DNA from: Dorea sp. 5-2 | GTDB lineage: Bacteria > Bacillota > Clostridia > Lachnospirales > Lachnospiraceae | NCBI RefSeq assembly: GCF_000403455.2 | Contig: NZ_KE159718.1 | Span: forward strand, 30,856-94,855 | Direction of reading: 5' to 3' | DNA length: 64,000 nucleotides | In this document: positions 27,496 through 34,684 of the stretch, one piece after another | How the letters are laid out: each line of letters opens with the position of its first letter | How positions within the stretch are numbered: position 1 is the stretch's first letter | The notes under the pieces: generated by a model | The model's input: the letters and a program-made list of their open reading frames with translations, nothing else | The model's database searches: none | Told to the model about the DNA's origin: nothing | Position numbers and translations under genes: made by a program

Positions 27496-27773
27496 CAGAA
27501 CACTTCCCTCCTGATACCGAACAACAGAGAGCGCAGCGTCTGTACCAGTTCCTCATGGTCCGCCTGCTCCCTGTGCTCATACAAATACGCAGTGACATAC
27601 AGAACAGCAATCCGCGCCATAGGAAGATGCCCTTCCAGCTCTTCCGCTTCCATCCGCGCCATATCCGCGCACATACTCTCCCCAGTCTCCAACAGCCCGG
27701 AAATAAACCCGTCCTCGTCCCCGCTGTCCACCCGGAGATACTGTTTTGCTTCCTCCAATGTCACAACCGCCAT
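27495..27773 (-). CDS. Head-tail connector (gp6-like) protein
   Basis: 92 residues starting TLEEAKQYLRVDSGDED, the hallmark of gp6-like adaptor proteins that attach to the portal ring. The C-terminal helix contains VLYVTAYLYEHREQ. It lies between capsid and head closure genes as expected. Confidence 0.9.
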   Translation of the reverse strand: MAVVTLEEAKQYLRVDSGDEDGFISGLLETGESMCADMARMEAEELEGHLPMARIAVLYVTAYLYEHREQADHEELVQTLRSLLFGIRREVF

Positions 27774-27856
27774 CCTGCATCCCTCCCGCCTTTCATACTT
27801 TATTTCATGCTAGAGATTTCACCCCCGGCATCATCCATTCACCATACGCCGGAACC

Positions 27857-29068
27857 TTACGCCCCGGCGCTGCTCCCCTTAATCGCCATAGTCTTCACCG
27901 CCTCCGACAGAATCAGCTTCCCGTCCACCCTCTGGCTCGCCAGGAAACCCACCTGCCCGTTGGCCGCAAACAGCTCATTCAGCCTCTTAAAAGACCTCCC
28001 CTGCCGGTCCGCAATCCAGTAATAAGAAAAATCCCCGAAAGCCATCACCTTCGCCCCGGCCGCCACCTCCGGCACATAAGCCGAAGTATAATAAGGCCGG
28101 TTCAGGATCATATCCGGCTGCCCCGCCTGCACCGACGGCTGCCAGATATAATTCCCGTTATTGTCCTTCAGCTTCCGCAGGGCCTTCACCGTCGTATCAT
28201 TCAGCACCCAGACCGCCTTCCTCCGATACGGCGACTTCAAAGCATAAAACAGATCCATCACATCATCAAAAGAAATACCCGCCGCGGCCGTAGTCACCCC
28301 GTCAGAAGCCCCGCCCACGGCATTAAAAATCCCCGTAGGCTTCCCCTTCCCGTCCCCGGTAAAGAACGCCTCTTCCTCCTTCGTCCCGATCCTGCGCCCG
28401 AACTCCTTAGAGATATACGCCTCCAGGTCAAACACACTGTCATTCAGAAGCTCATCCGACACCTTCAACATCGTAGCCACCTTATAAGCCCCAATGGAAA
28501 CCTGCCCGAAAGAATCATCCGACTCCGGGTAAGCCCCCTCCTCGTCAATCCAGGAAGCCGTCCCCTTCGTGGCCACCACCGGGATCTTCCGGTCCCCGCT
28601 GGAAGTCTGGATCACCGTGGCGATCCCCCGGAAAAAATTCTCCTCCTCCAGAGCCTCCACCAGCGCATGCTCAAACTCGTCCGGCACCAGATACCCGCCC
28701 TCCGAATCCGTCCCCACCTGCAGGGCATTCTCCACATCATAAAAACTCTTCCGCCGCATGGCATTCCAGAAAGTCCTCCGGTACTTGTCCGAAGCCCTCC
28801 CCTTCTTCCCGTCCCCCTCCGGGTCATTGTTCGGCTTATTCACAATCGGCTCCGAAGTAGGCTTATTCAGCTCCGCGTCAATCGCCGCCTGCCGTTCCAG
28901 CCTCTCAATCTCCTTCCCCAGATCCACAACCTCCTGCTCCATCCTCTCATAAGCAGCCGTATCCTCCGCCGACAAAAGGCCGTCCTCGCCCCTCTTACTG
29001 TCCAGAAAAGCCTTCGCCGCCTCCCATGCCTTCGCACGCTTCTCCCTCAACTCCAAAATCTTCTTCAT
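27857..29068 (-). CDS. Major capsid protein, HK97 fold
   Basis: 403 residues from the ATG at 29068, six bases after GGAGGT; the ATG at 29074 is too close to that site. The first ~100 residues are a coiled-coil delta/scaffold domain, likely removed by the neighbouring protease. The HK97 body begins near SEGGYLVPDEFEHALVEAL and includes SDELLNDSVFDLEAYISKEF and MAFGDFSYYWIADR. It forms the icosahedral shell. Confidence 0.95.
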   Translation of the reverse strand: MKKILELREKRAKAWEAAKAFLDSKRGEDGLLSAEDTAAYERMEQEVVDLGKEIERLERQAAIDAELNKPTSEPIVNKPNNDPEGDGKKGRASDKYRRTFWNAMRRKSFYDVENALQVGTDSEGGYLVPDEFEHALVEALEEENFFRGIATVIQTSSGDRKIPVVATKGTASWIDEEGAYPESDDSFGQVSIGAYKVATMLKVSDELLNDSVFDLEAYISKEFGRRIGTKEEEAFFTGDGKGKPTGIFNAVGGASDGVTTAAAGISFDDVMDLFYALKSPYRRKAVWVLNDTTVKALRKLKDNNGNYIWQPSVQAGQPDMILNRPYYTSAYVPEVAAGAKVMAFGDFSYYWIADRQGRSFKRLNELFAANGQVGFLASQRVDGKLILSEAVKTMAIKGSSAGA

Positions 29069-29230
29069 CTCCATACCTCCATCAATCAATTTTTTATAAA
29101 ATTTCCAGAACCAACACTTCCAGTCTGTACACAGCCCCGGCCCCTCACAACCGTTTCCAAATCTCCCGGCTCCCAGGATTCCCGAACCGCCGCAGCCCAT
29201 AACCTCACCAAAAACCACACTGTCTTAAAA

Positions 29231-29319
29231 GCGTCAACGTCTCAATATCTTAACGGCCCCAGCGTCTGAATGCCTTAACACCTCAAAGCCTTAACACCTC
29301 AAAGCCATAACGCCTCAAT
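29231..29319. repeat. 16-bp tandem repeats between protease and capsid genes
   Basis: Two identical units GCCTTAACACCTCAAA (29272-29287 and 29288-29303) are followed by a diverged unit, GCCATAACGCCTCAAT, that runs into the protease stop codon. Further diverged units lie at 29231-29262. There is no gene in this gap. Confidence 0.7.
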
Positions 29320-30025
29320 GCCGCAAAAGCCCCAGCCGCTTTTCCAACTGCTCCACCGGAACCTTCTTCTCCGTTTCCTTATGCTCCGGTATCAGCTTAG
29401 ACAGCAGCGAATTAGTCACCGCCATGCGCGAAAACATCACGCCCTCCGGCTCCCCGCTCCTGGCCTTATCCTCCGTACCGCTCCCATGCAGAACCCCGTC
29501 CGCAAACCCAAGCTCCACCGCCTTCCTTGCGTTAAACCAGCTCTCTGCATCCATCAGGTGGGAAATCCTGGCCCGGCTCATGCCCGTCTTAATCTCATAG
29601 GCATTCATGATACTCTCCTTCACCTCGTCCAGCATCTCCCCCGCCCTCTGCATCTCCTTACTGTCCCCAATGGCAATCGTCATGGGATTGTGGATCATCA
29701 TCATGCCCACCGGAGACATCAGGACCTCCGTCCCCGCCATGGCGATCACAGACGCCGCCGAAGCCGCCAGAGCGTCCACCTTCACCCGCACGTCTCCCTT
29801 ATACTCCATCAGCATGTTATAAATCCGCGCCGCCGCAAACACATCCCCTCCCGGAGAATTGATCCAGACCGTAATATCCCCCGTCCCTGCGTCCAGCTCC
29901 TTCTGGAACAGCGCCGGCGTAACCTCATCCCCATACCAGGTCTCATCCGAAATCTCCCCATTCAAAACCAGCGTCCTCTCCCCGTCCGCCTCATTCCGTA
30001 CCCAGTTCCAAAACTTCCGCTTCAT
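29315..30025 (-). CDS. ClpP-like head maturation protease
   Basis: 236 residues. It has the ClpP/S14 core: WINSPGGDVFAAARIYNML, the catalytic Ser in LAASAASVIAMAG, and the catalytic His in MMMIHNPMT. These place it with prohead proteases that remove the capsid N-terminal domain. The order portal-protease-capsid is standard. The C-terminal 50 residues are basic. Confidence 0.93.
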   Translation of the reverse strand: MKRKFWNWVRNEADGERTLVLNGEISDETWYGDEVTPALFQKELDAGTGDITVWINSPGGDVFAAARIYNMLMEYKGDVRVKVDALAASAASVIAMAGTEVLMSPVGMMMIHNPMTIAIGDSKEMQRAGEMLDEVKESIMNAYEIKTGMSRARISHLMDAESWFNARKAVELGFADGVLHGSGTEDKARSGEPEGVMFSRMAVTNSLLSKLIPEHKETEKKVPVEQLEKRLGLLRH

Positions 30026-30088
30026 CCCTGCACCTCACTTTCCGATTTTTCCAAAACTTCCCGCCGGTTCCCATATAAACCGGCACAC

Positions 30089-30120
30089 AAAAAAGCCAGC
30101 AGATACACCCGCCTGCCAGC
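30089..30120 (-). terminator. Hairpin with T-run ahead of the protease gene
   Basis: An 8-bp stem with two G-T pairs on the - strand (30095-30102 with 30113-30120), then TTTTTT. It lies between portal and protease. The rest of the 283-base gap has no recognisable gene. Confidence 0.6.
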
Positions 30121-30308
30121 TCCCAAAACTCCCTGTATGCCCTTCTCCCTCTACTTCTCTACTCTATCTCTTCCGCTTCACACAAATCCTAACACAGCAA
30201 ATCCCGAAACCTGCCGTCCATACCCGCCAAACAACATTTACCACGGTTCATCTCTACAGCGCCACGCCCATGAAAGCCGGAACACTCCACTTTCTAAATA
30301 TCCGTACC

Positions 30309-31613
30309 TCACAGCCCCAGCCCGGAATCCCCCTGCCGAAACTGCCTCCCGTCCGGCGGCTCCTGCCCCGTCTGCCCTTTTCCCGCAAACAGCCCCGCAT
30401 CCTTCAACTTACACAGATTCCCATTCACCAGATACAAGTCCCCGCCTTCCTCCGCCGGGATCGGGTTCATATCCTCCATCTCCCTGATATCATTCGTAGA
30501 CAGCCACCCATTCTGCCGCCCCACAGAATACCCGGTCATCCGGCTCTGATAATCCCCCCGCAGAAGCCCGTCCACATTCAGCTTCACAAAATACTCCCGC
30601 TTCTCCCGGGGCAGCAAAAGCGCCCTCTGCAGCGACTGCTCCCACCGCACCACCCAGGGGTCCAGCGTATACTTCACAAACTCCAAAGACTGCTGCTCAA
30701 TATTACTAAAACTGCTCTTATCCAGATCCCCAACCATATGCGGCGGAATCCGGTACAGCCTGGCAATCTCATCCACCTGGAACTTCCTGGTCTCCAGAAA
30801 CTGCGCCTCCTCCGGCGGAATCCCGATCTGCTGGTACTTCATGCCCTCCTCCAGAACAGCCACCTTCCCCGCATTCTTAGAACCCCCATAAACAGCGTGC
30901 CAGCTCTCCCGCACCTTCGCCGGGTCCTTCAACACCCCCGGATGCTCCAGAACGCCTCCCGGCGTGGCCCCGTTCTCAAAGAACCCCGCCCCGTATTCCT
31001 CACAGGCCAGCGTCATCCCCACCGCATTCTTAGCCATGGCAATAGGCGAATACCCCACCAGCCCGTCAAACCCAAGCCCGGGGATATGCAACACATCCTC
31101 CCGCCGAAGACACACCCTGCCGTACTCCCCAAAATTCGGATTCTCGTCACTGTACCGGTCATAAACATAAAAAATCTCCCCCTTACCGTCCCGGTCAACC
31201 TCCACCCGGTCCGGCAGCAGCGGATACAGCCCCAGCACCCGGCCCCCGCCGTCCCGTATAATCTGCGCATAAGCATTCCCCCATATCAGCAAGTGACTCA
31301 TCAAAGTCTCCCGGAACACAAAAGAAGTCATCTCCGGGTTCGGCTCGTCATGCAGGAGATAATACAAAGGATGGTCATACACCCGCTCCTTCCCCTTCCC
31401 CGCATACCGGTACAAATGCACCGGCAGAGACGCCACAGCCTCCGCCAGAATCCGCACACAAGAATAGACCGCCGTAGCCTGCATGGCCGTCCGCTCATTC
31501 ACAACCTTCCCGCTGCTGCTCCTTCCAAAGAAAAAAGAATAAGCCGGCCCCCTGTACCTGTCCTCCGGCTTATCCCTCGCCCCCCTGATACCCAAAATCG
31601 ACGCTAACCCCAT
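30309..31613 (-). CDS. Phage portal protein, HK97 family
   Basis: 434 residues from the ATG at 31613, six bases after AGGAGG. Motifs of the HK97 portal family are present: NERTAMQATAVYSCVRILAE, HPLYYLLHDEPNPEMTSFVF and the C-terminal GWLSTNDIREMEDMNPI. It forms the dodecameric ring at the packaging vertex. The C-terminal tail is Gly/Gln-rich. Confidence 0.95.
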   Translation of the reverse strand: MGLASILGIRGARDKPEDRYRGPAYSFFFGRSSSGKVVNERTAMQATAVYSCVRILAEAVASLPVHLYRYAGKGKERVYDHPLYYLLHDEPNPEMTSFVFRETLMSHLLIWGNAYAQIIRDGGGRVLGLYPLLPDRVEVDRDGKGEIFYVYDRYSDENPNFGEYGRVCLRREDVLHIPGLGFDGLVGYSPIAMAKNAVGMTLACEEYGAGFFENGATPGGVLEHPGVLKDPAKVRESWHAVYGGSKNAGKVAVLEEGMKYQQIGIPPEEAQFLETRKFQVDEIARLYRIPPHMVGDLDKSSFSNIEQQSLEFVKYTLDPWVVRWEQSLQRALLLPREKREYFVKLNVDGLLRGDYQSRMTGYSVGRQNGWLSTNDIREMEDMNPIPAEEGGDLYLVNGNLCKLKDAGLFAGKGQTGQEPPDGRQFRQGDSGLGL

Positions 31614-31634
31614 ACACACCTCCTAAAAATCCGC

Positions 31635-31661
31635 AAAAGAAAAGCACCTCCGAAGAGATGC
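31635..31661 (-). terminator. Hairpin with T-run ahead of the portal gene
   Basis: On the - strand GCATCTC and GAGGTGC pair around a TTCG tetraloop (31644-31661), followed by TTTTCTTTT. It separates the MerR cargo gene from portal. Confidence 0.7.
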
Positions 31662-31688
31662 CTTTCCCTACATAACACTAATGTACCA

Positions 31689-32507
31689 TTACTTCTTTTT
31701 TACCGGAAAACAAACCTCCGTGACCAGTTCCTCCGGATTGTCCGTCTGGCTCGGACTCACATGATAGATACAAAAAGACTTCCCGTCAAAATCATACCCG
31801 TTCGCAACCACCCAGTCCGCAACCGCCTTATTCACCCTTGAAATCTGGTCATAGCTGCCCTTATATGTGGCAGACGCAACCTGAATCGGCGGCACGGTCT
31901 TAAACTTCACATGCTCCGTATCCTGATAAGTCCCCACAACCGTATTCTGAATCTCCACATCCGGGTCATGCTCCCTATGCCCTTCATCATGGAAAATCGC
32001 CATCCCGTAACACGGCGTCGCCTGCTGCACATTCTGTCCCGCCAGTTCCCGGCACATAATCTCCCATAACAGCCCCTCCTGGTCATAAGCAGGAATCACC
32101 TGCCGCACACTCGCAACATAACGTTCCGGCACTGTCTTTAATGTAACATTGTAATCCATAAGACTACCATCCTTTCTCATCCATTTCAACGTACTGTCAA
32201 GAAGCATCAGCTTCTGCCGCGTCTCCAGCGCTTCCTCTTCCAGCTCCTTCCGTTTCACCAGCAGAAACCTCTCCATTTCCCGTACATCCTCATACTTGAC
32301 CAATATCTCCTTAATCACGGAAAGCCCGAAGCCCAGGCTTTTCAGCGCCTGTATCCTCCCGACCAGCGGAAGCTGGGACTCACTGTAATAACGATACCCG
32401 GTAAAATCATCCACACTTTCCGGATGCAGGATACCGATCTCATCATAATGCCGCAGCATACGGATACTGACCCTTGACAACTTTGAAAAATCTCCTATCC
32501 TTAACAT
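31689..32507 (-). CDS. MerR-family regulator with GyrI-like effector domain (cargo)
   Basis: 272 residues from the ATG at 32507 (GAGGTGGAACGA upstream). The N-terminal MerR DNA-binding domain (IGDFSKLSRVSIRMLRHYDEIGIL ... GYRYYSESQL) is followed by a coiled coil (about 80-115). A GyrI/SOUL-like ligand domain follows, with VPPIQVASATYKGSYDQI. This is the BltR/BmrR layout of drug-sensing activators. No efflux gene is nearby, so it may act only on itself or on host genes. It interrupts the portal-terminase order. A MerR-type promoter lies upstream. Confidence 0.88.
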   Translation of the reverse strand: MLRIGDFSKLSRVSIRMLRHYDEIGILHPESVDDFTGYRYYSESQLPLVGRIQALKSLGFGLSVIKEILVKYEDVREMERFLLVKRKELEEEALETRQKLMLLDSTLKWMRKDGSLMDYNVTLKTVPERYVASVRQVIPAYDQEGLLWEIMCRELAGQNVQQATPCYGMAIFHDEGHREHDPDVEIQNTVVGTYQDTEHVKFKTVPPIQVASATYKGSYDQISRVNKAVADWVVANGYDFDGKSFCIYHVSPSQTDNPEELVTEVCFPVKKK

Positions 32508-32549
32508 TCGTTCCACCTCACATATATGTGCATTCCTGAGCTCAATCCT

Positions 32550-32580
32550 ACTTTAGAGTATACCATAGTGTGAGAGTCAA
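32550..32580 (-). promoter_or_regulatory. MerR-type promoter with 19-base spacer
   Basis: On the - strand TTGACT (32575-32580) and TAAAGT (32550-32555) are 19 bases apart, the long spacer typical of MerR-activated promoters. Between them GACTCTCAC and GTATACTC form an imperfect dyad. Confidence 0.55.
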
Positions 32581-32621
32581 CCCCATAACAAAAGATTTTC
32601 AAACAAATTTATCCCATCCGG

Positions 32622-34169
32622 CTAAAAGCTCAAAATCCCCCTCTCATCATACACGCTCCCCGTACTCCCTCCATTCCTTACCGCCCGATCCAGCGCCATA
32701 ACCGCCGCCACCGCACCGTCAATCTTCTCCGTAGACTTCTCCTTATCCGGCTTGATATTCCCCGCCGGGTCCGTCCGCACAAAAATATTATCCATCATCC
32801 ACCGCAGGACCGGATGCCCTCCATGGGCAACATTCCTCTCCAGAACCAGCTCCATCAGCCTCTTTGTAGGCGGCGACATATCCTTGAACCCCTGCCCGAA
32901 CGGGACCACCGTAAACCCAAGCCCCTCCAGGTTCTGGACCATCTGCACCGCTCCCCACCGGTCAAAAGCAATCTCCTTTATGTGAAACTTTTTCCCCAGT
33001 TCCTCAATAAACCGCTCAATAAACCCATAATGGATCACATCCCCCTCCGTAGTCTCCAGAAACCCCTGCCTCTCCCACACATCATAAGGCACATGGTCAC
33101 GCCGCACCCTCCGCACCATGTTCTCCTCCGGTATCCAGAAAAACGGCAGGAACACATACCTCTCCGAATCGTCCCTGGGCGGGAACACCAGCACAAAAGC
33201 CGTGATATCAATAGAGCTGGACAGATCCAGCCCGCCATAACATTCACGCCCCAGAAGCTCCCCCTCATCCACCGGAAAAGCACAGGCATCCCACTTCTCC
33301 ATCTGCATCCACCGTGTAGACTGCTTCACCCACTGGTTCAGCCGAAGCTGCCGGAAAATATTCTCCTCCGCCGGATTGTCCCTGGCGCTCAAGCACGCAT
33401 TCCGCACCTTCCCAATATCAATCGTATGCCCAAGAGACGGGTTCGCCCGATACCACACCTCCTCCGAAGTCCAGTCCGCATCATCCGCCGCCCCGTAGAT
33501 CACCGGATAAAACGTGGGGTCCGCCCTCCGCCCGCACAGAATATCCTCCGCCTTCTGATGCTGTTCAAAACAAACCGAATGCCGGTCCGTCCCCGCCGTA
33601 GTGATCAGGAAGAACAAAGGCTGTGTCCTGGCATCCCCGGAGCCCTTCGTCATCACGTCAAACAATTCCCGGTTCGGCTGGCTGTGCAGCTCGTCAAAAA
33701 TCACCGCATGGACATTCAGCCCATGCTTCGTATACGCCTCCGCAGAAAGCACCTGGTAAAAACTGCTCGTCGGCTTATACACCAGCCGCTTCACCGACAT
33801 CACCGGCTTGATCCGCTTCTTCAACGCCGGGCACTGCTCCACCATGTCCACCGCCACATCAAACACAATGGAAGCCTGCTGCCGGTCCGAAGCGCACCCA
33901 TACACCTCCGCGCCCCACTCATTGTCCCCGCAGGTCATATAAAGCGCCACCCCCGCCGCCAGTTCCGACTTCCCGTTCTTCTTCGGAATCTCCACATAGG
34001 CCGTATTATACTGCCGGAACCCGTCCTCCTTCACCGTCCCGAACACATCCCTGATAATCGTCTCCTGCCACGGCAGCAGGTCAAACGCCTGCCCCCGCCA
34101 TCTCCCCTTCGTATGTTTCAGGCAGCGGATAAACTCCACAGCCCTCTGCGCCTTCGCCTCGTCAAACAC
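32622..34169 (-). CDS. Terminase large subunit
   Basis: 515 residues from a GTG at 34169 that overlaps the stop of the small subunit gene (TAGTG), with GGCGGAGGATA as ribosome-binding site. The N-terminal ATPase has a Walker-A-like IPKKNGKSEL and Walker B VIFDELH. The C-terminal nuclease has GGLDLSSSIDITAFVLV and a late acidic cluster. It packages DNA into the prohead. Confidence 0.95.
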   Translation of the reverse strand: MFDEAKAQRAVEFIRCLKHTKGRWRGQAFDLLPWQETIIRDVFGTVKEDGFRQYNTAYVEIPKKNGKSELAAGVALYMTCGDNEWGAEVYGCASDRQQASIVFDVAVDMVEQCPALKKRIKPVMSVKRLVYKPTSSFYQVLSAEAYTKHGLNVHAVIFDELHSQPNRELFDVMTKGSGDARTQPLFFLITTAGTDRHSVCFEQHQKAEDILCGRRADPTFYPVIYGAADDADWTSEEVWYRANPSLGHTIDIGKVRNACLSARDNPAEENIFRQLRLNQWVKQSTRWMQMEKWDACAFPVDEGELLGRECYGGLDLSSSIDITAFVLVFPPRDDSERYVFLPFFWIPEENMVRRVRRDHVPYDVWERQGFLETTEGDVIHYGFIERFIEELGKKFHIKEIAFDRWGAVQMVQNLEGLGFTVVPFGQGFKDMSPPTKRLMELVLERNVAHGGHPVLRWMMDNIFVRTDPAGNIKPDKEKSTEKIDGAVAAVMALDRAVRNGGSTGSVYDERGILSF

Positions 34170-34648
34170 TATCCTCCGCCTCCCTTGAACAACAGGATCT
34201 CCATGGCGTCGCTCTCCTTATCCTCCCCGGCATCCGCCACGATCCGGCTCCGGGAAGAAGGCGTAAGCCCGAACTGCTCACAGAACCGGTTCATGATCTT
34301 CAGGTAAGTCTGCGCAATGGACACCTGCGGGACCTGCTGGCAGTACCCCGAAGGCGTCTCCATGATCGCCCCATGCTCGGAAATATATTCCTCCGCTTCC
34401 TTCCACCTGGCATACGCCTGGCAGTACCCCGCAAAAGCCGCCATGTCAATCTCCGTCAAGATACCAAGCCGCTCCATCTGCTTCGCCATCCGCTTCCATT
34501 CCTTCTTCGCCTCCGCTTCCAGCCACGCCGGACACCTGGGAGCCTTCTTCTCCGGCTTCGGCTCCCCTGCATTCAGCCCCCGCTTCCCAGGGTTCCCCTC
34601 CAGCACCTTCACCGCCGTAGGCTTCGGCTTCCGCCCTCTCTGCGCCAC
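34169..34648 (-). CDS. Terminase small subunit, P27 family
   Basis: 159 residues from the GTG at 34648 after GGAGGTGAGCGCG. The start RGRKPKPTAVKVLEGNPGKR is the signature of P27-type small terminases. The middle is helical and binds DNA and the large subunit. Overlap with the large subunit gene indicates coupling. Confidence 0.92.
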   Translation of the reverse strand: MAQRGRKPKPTAVKVLEGNPGKRGLNAGEPKPEKKAPRCPAWLEAEAKKEWKRMAKQMERLGILTEIDMAAFAGYCQAYARWKEAEEYISEHGAIMETPSGYCQQVPQVSIAQTYLKIMNRFCEQFGLTPSSRSRIVADAGEDKESDAMEILLFKGGGG

Positions 34649-34684
34649 CGCGCTCACCTCCCTCCGTACCGGCCCACACACCTT

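Noticed and set aside
29231-29319. A possible small CRISPR array
   Set aside because: The units are 16 bp, contiguous, without spacers, and no cas genes are in the window.
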